The position numbers and the translations under genes were made by a program. The notes beneath the pieces are model-generated. The model saw nothing but the letters and a program-made list of their open reading frames with translations. It was not told the DNA's origin and searched no databases. A stretch of DNA of 64,000 nucleotides, taken from the NCBI RefSeq assembly GCF_018309085.1, contig NZ_CP070502.1, forward strand, positions 3,343,001 through 3,407,000, given 5' to 3'. Shown here piece by piece: positions 52,657-60,859 of this stretch; within the stretch, counting starts at the first letter, position 1, and every line of letters starts with the position of its first letter. The stretch comes from Sporosarcina sp. Marseille-Q4063. GTDB taxonomy: Bacteria; Bacillota; Bacilli; Bacillales_A; Planococcaceae.

Positions 52657-54378
52657 ATGAATAAAACTTTCAATAGAAATTTAACTAAAATATTCTCATT
52701 ACTGCTAATTCTCACATTGTTGATGACTGGTTGTAGTGATGACAACAAAACCAGCAATACCAGTGATAACAAAGATAAACCGGATACCTGGATTGCAGAT
52801 CGTGAAATTGAAGGATTAATATTCATGAGTAGTGGCGACGCATCAGTGGGTATGAACCCAGAAATAGCGGCTGAATTAAAAAAGAGAACTGGTATTACAT
52901 TAAAATTACAAACAGTTGATGCTGAGAGCTCGTTACAAGCCTTAACAGCAGGACTTGCAGCTGGTGATCTACCGGATTTCATCGCTTATTATTTAAACAA
53001 CAGTGGACGTCCAGAAATGCAAATTCTTTTGAAGGGTGCAAGAGAAGGTATGTTTACGAATTTAACACCTTATATAAAAGAATCAAATGTTTATAGAAAA
53101 TATCTTGAAGATGATTTTCTACCAACAGATACTAGAGATAATATTATGTTTAGACCAGAATTCGAAGGAGAAAGTTACCTTGTTCATATGACAATTCCTA
53201 GAAACTCTGGAATTGAAGCTGCAAAAGCAGGAAGAGCATATGTAGGAGGGCCATATATTCGTAAAGATATTGCTGAAGAATTGGGAATCGAACCAGGTGA
53301 AATTACAAACACAGAGCAATTGTATGAGCTTGCCAAGAAAATAGATGAAGGTGATTTTGTAGATGACAATGGTAAAGCGATTACAGCGATAGGCCCTACG
53401 GCATGGGGCGGAGATGATCGTGACTTTTTATATAACGATTTAGTCTGGGCTGGACCAAGTGGCGAGAAAATATTAAGAGATGAAAATGACGGAAAAATAA
53501 AACATGAAAGTCAAACTGATTATGGTTTGAAAAGAATTGATTACATTCATAAACTATTCGATGAAAAGTTATTACACCCAGAATTTTATACTATGGAAGA
53601 AAATCGCGCAACTGAAGGAATTGTAAATAGATCCTTTGGAATTGTCGCAGATATGCACAATTACCTTGTGGTCAACAATGATATGAAATATATCCCACTT
53701 GGACCATTTGATACTGTCCAAGGAGAATATCGAATGCAGTTACCATATAAATCTGGGTATGCAGGTTGGTCAATTCCTAGCACAACCAAAAATCCAGAAG
53801 ATATCGTAAAGTTTGCGGATTATTTAGCTAGTCGTGAAGGGAAATTGCTATCACATTATGGTCTTGAAGGTCGAGATTATACACTTGATGAAAATGGCAA
53901 CCCACTTGTTAAAGAAGAAGTTTTAAAATTAAAAGAATCAAATTTTGCAGAAGCTACGAAGCTAGGATTTAGAGGAGTCGGGGCATACTGGGCTGAGCAC
54001 CTTGGGTACACAGATGTTGATTTTATGGAAGACTTTGGTGAAGTAGAGTATGGAACCGCTATATCACCTGAATCAGACAAAACAGCTGAGCAAATCAGAG
54101 AGTTATATAAATACGATGAAAAACTTGAAAATGCAAAAGTCGTAGACGGCATGACACCACAATCATTTATCTATGAATTTGAAAAGGGTGAACAACTGAA
54201 AATCGCATTGGACAACTATAATGAAAGTCTAATACGTGCATACTATAGCGATACTATGGATGCTGCCAAAAAAATCATGGATGAAGCGGCAAAACAATTG
54301 GAAAATGCAGGATTAAGTGAGTACATTGAATTTATTACCGAAAAGGATAAACATGATAACACAAAATTAAAATATTAA
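52657..54378 (+). CDS. LplA-type ABC solute-binding lipoprotein
   Basis: The 573-residue lipoprotein is longer than MalE-type proteins, as usual for LplA/YtcQ. The signal peptide ends in lipobox LMTGC (C near 24), followed by an Asp/Ser/Asn linker. The mature part starts 'DREIEGLIFMSSGDASVGM' (~48-66), and 'AGLAAGDLPDFIAYYL' (~94-109) is typical. Members bind complex oligosaccharides, but the ligand is not evident here. Followed by a perfect 14-bp hairpin before the LplC gene. Confidence 0.92.
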   Translation: MNKTFNRNLTKIFSLLLILTLLMTGCSDDNKTSNTSDNKDKPDTWIADREIEGLIFMSSGDASVGMNPEIAAELKKRTGITLKLQTVDAESSLQALTAGLAAGDLPDFIAYYLNNSGRPEMQILLKGAREGMFTNLTPYIKESNVYRKYLEDDFLPTDTRDNIMFRPEFEGESYLVHMTIPRNSGIEAAKAGRAYVGGPYIRKDIAEELGIEPGEITNTEQLYELAKKIDEGDFVDDNGKAITAIGPTAWGGDDRDFLYNDLVWAGPSGEKILRDENDGKIKHESQTDYGLKRIDYIHKLFDEKLLHPEFYTMEENRATEGIVNRSFGIVADMHNYLVVNNDMKYIPLGPFDTVQGEYRMQLPYKSGYAGWSIPSTTKNPEDIVKFADYLASREGKLLSHYGLEGRDYTLDENGNPLVKEEVLKLKESNFAEATKLGFRGVGAYWAEHLGYTDVDFMEDFGEVEYGTAISPESDKTAEQIRELYKYDEKLENAKVVDGMTPQSFIYEFEKGEQLKIALDNYNESLIRAYYSDTMDAAKKIMDEAAKQLENAGLSEYIEFITEKDKHDNTKLKY

Positions 54379-54400
54379 ACTTAATGAAATATGATTGAAG

Positions 54401-54441
54401 ATCCCCAATTACTATAGGGTATTCCGTTAGTAATTGGGGAT
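54401..54441 (+). promoter_or_regulatory. Intercistronic stem-loop after the third binding-protein gene
   Basis: ATCCCCAATTACTA (54401-54414) pairs perfectly with TAGTAATTGGGGAT (54428-54441). No U-tract follows. The same arrangement is present after the other two binding-protein genes. Confidence 0.75.
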
Positions 54442-54482
54442 TATCTAAAAGACTTTTAAAAATATATAAAGGTGGCAAGTCC

Positions 54483-55391
54483 ATGAAGAATAAATCTTTT
54501 AAAAAAACACCTGGGGAACGAATTTTTACGGGTTTAAATTACTTCTTTGTAATACTCTTATGTTTAACGATTATTCTTCCATTCCTAAATATATTTTCTT
54601 TAGCGTTTAACAATGGTGTAGATGCACAAAGAGGAGGAATATATTTCTGGCCAAGGGATTTTTCATTAGAAAACTTTAAGGAGGTATTTGCTCAATCACA
54701 TATTGTATCCGGTTTTTATATATCAATATTTAGAACAGTAGTGGGGACGGTTTTGAGTGTATTCTTGACTGCAATGGCAGCATTTGTATTGAAGAGTAAG
54801 ACACTACCGGGCAGAAAAGTTATTACATTTTTTGTTTTTTTTACAATGTTATTTAGTGGAGGAATTATCCCTTATTATATGGTGTTAAAAGAGCTAGCGT
54901 TGACAAACACAATTTGGGTTTATATTTTACCTTCATTATATAGTGTTTGGAACATCATCATCATGCGAACGTTTTTCCAAGCAATTCCAGATAGTATTGA
55001 AGATGCTGCTCGTATCGATGGTTGTGGTGAATTCAATATTTTCCTTAAAATAGTATTACCTATGAGTACACCAGTTATTGCTGCAGTCGGATTGTTTAAT
55101 GCAGTAGCACACTGGAATGATTGGTTTTCTGGTGTGTTTTATGTTCGTGATAAAGCCTTAAAGCCTTTGTCAACTTTATTACAAGAAATGTTAACGCAAC
55201 AGGATTCGCTTAAGGAGCTATTACTTCAATCATCTTCAGCTCAATACGAATTATTAAATCAAATACAAGTAACCGGTGATTCTATGAAAATGGCGACAAT
55301 AATCATTGTTGTAACCCCGATTATTGTAATTTATCCTTTCCTACAGAAGCATTTTGCAAAAGGTGTTAATATCGGTGCTGTTAAAGAATAA
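54483..55391 (+). CDS. LplC/YtcP-type ABC permease
   Basis: The 302-residue permease has six membrane segments. 'IYFWPRDFSLENFKEVFAQS' (~46-65), the EAA loop 'IEDAARIDGCGEFNIFLKIV' (~169-188) and the C-terminal 'QKHFAKGVNIGAVKE' are typical of the LplC/YtcP group. The usual Glu-Ala-Ala reads Glu-Asp-Ala-Ala, as in other family members. Completes the LplBAC-type importer. No ATPase gene is present. Confidence 0.92.
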   Translation: MKNKSFKKTPGERIFTGLNYFFVILLCLTIILPFLNIFSLAFNNGVDAQRGGIYFWPRDFSLENFKEVFAQSHIVSGFYISIFRTVVGTVLSVFLTAMAAFVLKSKTLPGRKVITFFVFFTMLFSGGIIPYYMVLKELALTNTIWVYILPSLYSVWNIIIMRTFFQAIPDSIEDAARIDGCGEFNIFLKIVLPMSTPVIAAVGLFNAVAHWNDWFSGVFYVRDKALKPLSTLLQEMLTQQDSLKELLLQSSSAQYELLNQIQVTGDSMKMATIIIVVTPIIVIYPFLQKHFAKGVNIGAVKE

Positions 55392-55424
55392 AAATAAAAT
55401 TAAGTCATCAAAGGTGGAAATATT

Positions 55425-56357
55425 ATGAATAAAAAATTGAAATTCCATGAAAATGGAACATTTAAAATTATTCAATTAACTGATTTACATATGAGTGGTG
55501 AAGACAATCATCCTGAAGACGAACAAACATTATCATTAATTGATCATGTAATTAACTACGAAAAGCCAGATTTACTTGTGTATTCTGGAGACCTAATTTG
55601 GAGCGAAGGCGTAAATAATCCAAGTAAATCATTTCGCAGGGTTCTAGATGCTGCTTCAAAATGGAACATTCCATTTGCAATAATATACGGAAACCACGAT
55701 TCAGAAGAAAATATTACACGAAATGAATTACAACACATACAATCAGAATACTCAATGTCACTTTCAGAAGAAGGACCAAGTAAAATAAACGGTATTGGAA
55801 ATTACACATTAACTATAGGGTCTTCTACTAGTGATAAAGATGAAGCAATTATTTACTTTTTTGATTCAGGTGCATTGGCTCCCGAAATTATTGGTGGATA
55901 TGATTGGATTCGTCAAAATCAAGTGAATTGGTATGTAGCTGAATCTCAAAGGTTTGCAACTAAGAACAATAGTATTCTTCCATCTTTAGCATTTTTTCAT
56001 ATTCCAATCCCCGAATATAACGATGTTTGGCAATATGGAAGTGTAACTGGTACAAAACGTGAGGATGTATCTTCACCAAAAATTAATAGCGGATTATTTA
56101 CGGCGATGATTGAAAATGGTGATGTAATGGGAACTTTTGCAGGGCATGACCATGATAACGACTATTGTGGCGAGTTAAATGGTATCTCACTTTGTTTTGG
56201 ACGTGTGACAGGTTACCACTGTTATGGTGAACTCCAACGTGGAGTTAGAGTTATACGATTACATGAAGGAAAACGCCATTTCGATTCGTGGATTCGCCTT
56301 GATGATGGCACAGTTATTTCTCCGTACTCAAATGAGAGAGAAGCTATTAAAAGTTAA
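55425..56357 (+). CDS. Cytoplasmic calcineurin-like metallophosphoesterase (Dcr2/purple-acid-phosphatase type)
   Basis: The 310-residue protein has the full two-metal set: 'QLTDLHMSG' (~18-26), 'VYSGDLIW' (~47), 'IYGNHDSEE' (~87), 'AFFHIPIPEY' (~191) and 'FAGHDHDNDY' (~238). There is no signal peptide, so it acts inside the cell on an imported or internal phosphomonoester or phosphodiester. It follows the LplC gene by 33 nt and precedes two PHP-type hydrolase genes. The context suggests that the third importer brings in a phosphorylated sugar or phosphodiester, which is inference. Confidence 0.88.
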   Translation: MNKKLKFHENGTFKIIQLTDLHMSGEDNHPEDEQTLSLIDHVINYEKPDLLVYSGDLIWSEGVNNPSKSFRRVLDAASKWNIPFAIIYGNHDSEENITRNELQHIQSEYSMSLSEEGPSKINGIGNYTLTIGSSTSDKDEAIIYFFDSGALAPEIIGGYDWIRQNQVNWYVAESQRFATKNNSILPSLAFFHIPIPEYNDVWQYGSVTGTKREDVSSPKINSGLFTAMIENGDVMGTFAGHDHDNDYCGELNGISLCFGRVTGYHCYGELQRGVRVIRLHEGKRHFDSWIRLDDGTVISPYSNEREAIKS

Positions 56358-56387
56358 GGTTAGTAAACAATGAAGGGGCGAAATATA

Positions 56388-57395
56388 TTGAAAATAGATT
56401 ACCATTTACATCTAGAAGAAGGACCGTACACATCCAGTTGGTTGAAAAGAACTTTCGAGTCTGTCACTAATTTGGTTGAAATGAAGTTTGAGGTGGGTTC
56501 TTTAGAGTGGATGCAAGAAGCAACGGCACTTGTTGCAGATAGAGTGAAAAATGGATCATTAAATGCAGAATGGCTCGATTTATATTTAATTCAAGCTAAA
56601 AAACTTAAATTAAATGAGGTTGGCATTGTTGATCATCTATATCGATTTAAAGAGTATAAATCATATTATGAAAAGTATATTTCATTGGAAGATGACGAGT
56701 TGGGTAACATGCAAAGAAGTTGGTTAGATAGGGTTTGTGTTGAATCAATTGAAAACTTTATTGAAGTTATTGAGGAAGGAAAAGCTAAGTGGAAAGAGGC
56801 TGGTATTGAACTTCGTTTGGGAATTGAAGCCGATTATTTTCCGGGTGGCGAAGAAGAGTTGGAGAAGATATTAAATGAGTTCCCATATGACTATGTTATT
56901 GGATCTGTGCACTTTATAAATGGGTGGGGATTTGATAATCCCAAACTACAGCATTTATTTTTAAATTATGATTTAGAAGATCTTTATAAAATGTTTTTTG
57001 ATATTGTGAAAAAAGGTATTTCATCAGGACTTTTCGATATATTTGCACACCTTGACAATATCAAGGTATTCGAATATCGACCAGATGAAAATAAGCTACT
57101 ACCGTTATACGATCAGGTAGCAAAGAAGTTAATTGAAATGAATGTAGCTACTGAACTAAATGCTGGGCTTTTCTATCGATATCCAATAAAAGAAATGTGT
57201 CCAAGTCCAATGTTTTTAGAAGTATTGGCCAAAAATAATGTAGGTATTACAATATCATCTGATGCACATTTTCCAGATGACATGGGAATTCATGCAACTC
57301 TGCAGTTAGATAAATTAAAGGAGCACGGATTTAATAACATTGCTACTTTTAAACAGAGAGTTAGAGTTGATGAAGAGATTGTTTCAATAGTATAA
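56388..57395 (+). CDS. PHP-domain phosphoesterase, histidinol-phosphatase-like
   Basis: The ~335-residue protein has PHP metal motifs 'DYHLHLEEG' (~4-12), 'VGIVDHLYRF' (~82), 'GIEADYFPGG' (~148), 'YVIGSVHFINGWGF' (~173) and 'ISSDAHFPDD' (~298). TTG at 56388 is favoured because GAAGGGGCG is spaced for it; an in-frame ATG at 56370 overlaps that site. HisJ-type proteins dephosphorylate histidinol phosphate, but no histidine genes are nearby. A sugar- or cyclitol-phosphate substrate fits the surrounding genes better. Confidence 0.82.
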   Translation: MKIDYHLHLEEGPYTSSWLKRTFESVTNLVEMKFEVGSLEWMQEATALVADRVKNGSLNAEWLDLYLIQAKKLKLNEVGIVDHLYRFKEYKSYYEKYISLEDDELGNMQRSWLDRVCVESIENFIEVIEEGKAKWKEAGIELRLGIEADYFPGGEEELEKILNEFPYDYVIGSVHFINGWGFDNPKLQHLFLNYDLEDLYKMFFDIVKKGISSGLFDIFAHLDNIKVFEYRPDENKLLPLYDQVAKKLIEMNVATELNAGLFYRYPIKEMCPSPMFLEVLAKNNVGITISSDAHFPDDMGIHATLQLDKLKEHGFNNIATFKQRVRVDEEIVSIV

Positions 57396-57440
57396 AAGTG
57401 TTTGGTTCTATTATCAATCTAAATGATGGGAATGAAGTAC

Positions 57441-58391
57441 ATGAATCATATAACAGTTCAGGGATCACTTGAAGGAAAAGAAAATATAGGAATAGATTGT
57501 TCTAAACTCATTATGGGGACTGGGGATTTCTTTAAATTGGAATTAGAACACGCATTTACGATATTGGATGAGTTTGTAGCAATGGGTGGAAATTTAGTTG
57601 ATACTGCACATGGTTATATCGAAGCGGAAGAGATAATAGGTAAATGGCTTAAATTACGCAATAATCGGGACAAAATTAAAATACTCTCCAAAGGAGCACA
57701 TCCCGATGATGGAGAACCTGGTAATCGTGTTACACCACAAGCTATTACAAAAGATTTAACAGAAAGCTTGGAAAGATTTAATACTAATTATATTGACCTG
57801 TACGCATTGCATAGGGATGATGAAAGTGTAGAAGTTGGACCAATCATTGAGGTTTTAAATGAACAAATAAAAGCAGGACGTATTCTTGCAATCGGTGCAT
57901 CAAATTGGAACCATCAGCGTATTCAAGCAGCAAATGATTATGCTACTAAAAATGGTTTAATTGGATTCACATTTAGTAGTACAAATCTTAGTCTAGCAAA
58001 ATGCAATGAACCAAAATGGGATGGTTGCGTCTCTGTTGATGTAGATGCACTCGAGTGGCATAAAAAGAGTAAGATTCCATTATTATCATGGTCTTCACAA
58101 GCAGGTGGTTTTTTCTCAGGTAATTTTACTGAAGAAAATCCATCGGATGAAGAGATGGTAAGAGTCTATTACAATCCTGAAAACTGGGAGCGCTATAGAA
58201 GGGCAGAAGAATTAGCTGAAAAAAAACAGGTCACTCCTATACAAATAGCTCTTGCATATGTACTAAACCAACCATTCCAAACGGCCGCCATTATAGGACC
58301 AGCTACGTTAGAAGAATTTAAATCATCATTACAGGGAGCGGAAATAAAATTAAAAAATCAAGAAGTTGAATGGCTAGATTTATCGGTCTAA
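57441..58391 (+). CDS. Aldo/keto reductase, paralogue of the AKR at 19.9 kb
   Basis: The ~316-residue reductase keeps the AKR tetrad in 'NLVDTAHGY' (D and Y, ~53-61), 'LSKGAHPDDGE' (K, ~88) and 'YALHRDDESV' (H, ~125). Four in-frame ATGs lie within 57423-57441; comparison with the paralogue favours 57441. From 'RILAIGASNW' on, it matches the 19939-20871 product closely. Both probably act on the same type of keto-sugar in different branches of the island. Confidence 0.87.
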   Translation: MNHITVQGSLEGKENIGIDCSKLIMGTGDFFKLELEHAFTILDEFVAMGGNLVDTAHGYIEAEEIIGKWLKLRNNRDKIKILSKGAHPDDGEPGNRVTPQAITKDLTESLERFNTNYIDLYALHRDDESVEVGPIIEVLNEQIKAGRILAIGASNWNHQRIQAANDYATKNGLIGFTFSSTNLSLAKCNEPKWDGCVSVDVDALEWHKKSKIPLLSWSSQAGGFFSGNFTEENPSDEEMVRVYYNPENWERYRRAEELAEKKQVTPIQIALAYVLNQPFQTAAIIGPATLEEFKSSLQGAEIKLKNQEVEWLDLSV

Positions 58392-58430
58392 TCTACAGAT
58401 TTAACACATCTTTTATATTGGGGATGAAAG

Positions 58431-59426
58431 TTGAAAATGGAATGGCAACCATACGAGCTTCATACACATACACTACACAGTGATGGACAGCACACTTTAA
58501 TGGAAATGGCTACTGAGGCAAAGAAAATTGGAATAAAGGGTATCGCACTAACAGACCATAATACGATGTCAGGACTTGTGGATCAAGAATTAGTTGAGGA
58601 TAAGACTGGAATACATATTGTACATGGATTGGAGTGGACGACCTTTTACGGGCATATGCTAATAATTGGGATTGAGGAATATGTAGATTGGAGAATCCTT
58701 ACCCCAGTTGACATAGAGCAGAGTATTAAGCAAGTTCATAAGCAAGGCGGATTAGTAGGTATTGCACATCCTTTCTGTTTAGGTACCCCAATTTGTACAG
58801 GATGTTTCTGGGAATATGAAATATCCGACTGGGGCCTAATTGACTATATTGAAGTATGGTCTGAACCATTTCCATCTATAAGGAAGTTGAATAAACGTGC
58901 ATTCGACCTGTGGACTGATAAGTTAAATTTAGGTCTTAAAATCGCTGCAACTAGTGGACGTGATTGGCATAAAACAAACCCAAATGAGGGCCCACTGGCG
59001 CTTACTTATTTACATATGGATGCTAACACAACAGTACAAGTCATAAAAGCACTAAAACAGGGAAATGTCAGTGTTACACAAGGCCCATTGTTATTATTAT
59101 CTGGGAAGGTTTGTTTAAATGGAAAAACTTTTAGTCTTGGAGATAACGTGGAAATTAGCAATGATGATCCGAATATCAAAGTAGACGTTCAATTAGATTA
59201 TTTAGCTAGACAAGGAATGTGGGAGCTTCCAACTCAATCACTGCAAGTTCTGATTAAGAGTAATAAAGGTATATTAAAGGAGTGTCTTTTTGAAAGTGGA
59301 AATAAGGAAGCATCTGTTTACATTAATGTAAGAGATGTAATTTGGCTACGTGCTGAACTATATGGTGTACTTAATAATATAAGAACAATGATTGCTTTTA
59401 CGAATCCAATCTACTTTCATCAATAA
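58431..59426 (+). CDS. PHP-domain hydrolase, CehA/McbA-like, lacking the usual N-terminal domain
   Basis: The 331-residue protein begins almost at once with the PHP motif 'YELHTHTLHSDGQHTLMEMA' (~8-27). It continues 'GIALTDHNTMSGL' (~38-50), 'HGLEWTTFYGHMLI' (~66-79), 'VGIAHPFCLGTPICTGCFWE' (~110-129) and 'AATSGRDWHK' (~180). CehA/McbA-type proteins normally have a beta-rich domain of ~150 residues before this point; here that domain seems to be the separate gene at 49554. It may hydrolyse a phosphoester or carbamate. TTG 58431 fits GGGGATG. Confidence 0.83.
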   Translation: MKMEWQPYELHTHTLHSDGQHTLMEMATEAKKIGIKGIALTDHNTMSGLVDQELVEDKTGIHIVHGLEWTTFYGHMLIIGIEEYVDWRILTPVDIEQSIKQVHKQGGLVGIAHPFCLGTPICTGCFWEYEISDWGLIDYIEVWSEPFPSIRKLNKRAFDLWTDKLNLGLKIAATSGRDWHKTNPNEGPLALTYLHMDANTTVQVIKALKQGNVSVTQGPLLLLSGKVCLNGKTFSLGDNVEISNDDPNIKVDVQLDYLARQGMWELPTQSLQVLIKSNKGILKECLFESGNKEASVYINVRDVIWLRAELYGVLNNIRTMIAFTNPIYFHQ

Positions 59427-59474
59427 CTATTTACATATTACAATACCTTGCAATAGGAATAGGAGATGTCACCT

Positions 59475-60239
59475 TTGAGGAAAAAGTTTGCAGCACAGTT
59501 ATATACTTTGCGTAATGAATTACAAAAGGATTTTCCGGGTGTTTTAAGAAAATTAAAGAAAATGGGCTGGGCAGCTGTTCAGATTGATGGCCTGCATGGG
59601 TATTCTGCCGAAGAGATTGGTAAAGTAATTACCGAAACTGGATTAAAGACAGCGGGAATGCATGTTAGTTTAGATAGAATGACAAATGAACTTGACATTG
59701 TCATTCATGAAGCTAGACTACTTGGAACTAAAGATCTCTTTTGTCATTATTTGGAAGAAGAACTACAAAACGTGGATGGGTATAAGCGAGTGAAAAAAGA
59801 ACTACTTGAAGTTGCAAGAAATACACCAGCGGACTTTCGGATCGGTTATCACAATCATGACTTTGAATTTCATACGATTGTTGAAAACAAGGTTGCCCTG
59901 GAGTACATCTTGGAGCCGACTGGTAATGAATTTATTTATCCCGAGATCGATACATATTGGGTGAAAAAAGCCGGGCGTGATCCATTAGAATTTATTAAGA
60001 AGTATGCCAATAGAATGCCGATTTTACACTTGAAAGATATGACTACAGACGGAAAAGAATACTTTTCCGAAATTGGAACCGGCTCAATCGATTTTGAGCC
60101 AATTCTTAAATGGGGAGAAGAAAATAGTGTTGAATGGTATGCCGTTGAACAAGACTATTGCTCTGGTAGCCCCCTTGATAGTCTTGAACTTAGCTTGAAG
60201 AATTTATTGTTATTGGCTGAAAAAGTTAACTCTAATTAA
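59475..60239 (+). CDS. Sugar phosphate isomerase/epimerase-like TIM barrel
   Basis: The ~254-residue AP-endonuclease-2-fold protein has 'AAQLYTLRNELQKDFPGVLR' (~6-25), 'YHNHDFEF' (~125), 'YPEIDTYWVKKAGRDP' (~157) and 'ILHLKDMTTDGKEYFSEIGT' (~183-202). AGGAG is spaced for TTG at 59475; the ATG at 59466 abuts it. It is the counterpart of the gene at 28791 in the first operon but much diverged. It should process a keto-sugar made by one of the Gfo/Idh enzymes. Confidence 0.87.
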   Translation: MRKKFAAQLYTLRNELQKDFPGVLRKLKKMGWAAVQIDGLHGYSAEEIGKVITETGLKTAGMHVSLDRMTNELDIVIHEARLLGTKDLFCHYLEEELQNVDGYKRVKKELLEVARNTPADFRIGYHNHDFEFHTIVENKVALEYILEPTGNEFIYPEIDTYWVKKAGRDPLEFIKKYANRMPILHLKDMTTDGKEYFSEIGTGSIDFEPILKWGEENSVEWYAVEQDYCSGSPLDSLELSLKNLLLLAEKVNSN

Positions 60240-60346
60240 TCTAATTTAACAAAATGGAAAACTGAAATAACAGAACCTTTACTTGGATGAAATCAAAAGA
60301 AACTCAAATATATACTTTTGTCTTAATGAGAGTTAGGTGGAATACT

Positions 60347-60859
60347 GTGGAAAATATCCAAGGGTTATTTATAAACTATGAAGTTTATTTTAAAATCCTG
60401 ATCAGTGGAATGTTAGGATTATTAATCGGCTGGGATAGAACATCAAAACATAAACCTGCAGGACTGAAAACGTTCACATACGTGGCTGTTGCTTGTACAT
60501 TAATTACTATTGTTTCTATTGAAAGCGTAGAAGTCTATAATGATTCAAATAATGGTATTAGAATGGATCCAATGCGTCTTGCAGCACAAATTGTTTCAGG
60601 TTTAGGATTTTTAGGTGCAGGAGTAATTCTAAAAGATGGTTTACAAGTTAAAGGCTTAACATCAGCATCAATGATTTTTTTTGTTGGTGGTGTTGGAATA
60701 GGTATCGGTGCTGGTTTTTACAGTATTGTAATTTTTGCAACGCTAGTAACATTTATTCTCGTAAAATTAAGTAATGTTGTTGAAAGACAAGAAAATCGAC
60801 CTAGGATCAAACAATTATTTGGAAAAAACAGGAGTAAGAAATTTGAGGAGGACTATTGA
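60347..60859 (+). CDS. MgtC/SapB family membrane protein
   Basis: The 170-residue protein has four to five hydrophobic segments and the MgtC core 'LLIGWDRTSKHKPAGLKTFT' (~24-43) and 'IVSGLGFLGAGVILKDG' (~83-99). GTG 60347 is chosen, since AGGTGG is well spaced and family members start here; an ATG at 60287 lacks a ribosome site. MgtC proteins affect Mg2+ homeostasis and survival by an unclear mechanism. Its presence inside a sugar operon, one base before the DUF4091 gene, is unexpected. Confidence 0.87.
   Translation: MENIQGLFINYEVYFKILISGMLGLLIGWDRTSKHKPAGLKTFTYVAVACTLITIVSIESVEVYNDSNNGIRMDPMRLAAQIVSGLGFLGAGVILKDGLQVKGLTSASMIFFVGGVGIGIGAGFYSIVIFATLVTFILVKLSNVVERQENRPRIKQLFGKNRSKKFEEDY

Noticed and set aside
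56370..56388. ATG at 56370 as start of the histidinol-phosphatase-like gene
   Set aside because: No ribosome site precedes it, and GAAGGGGCG directly after it is correctly spaced for the TTG at 56388, from which the protein begins at the PHP motif.
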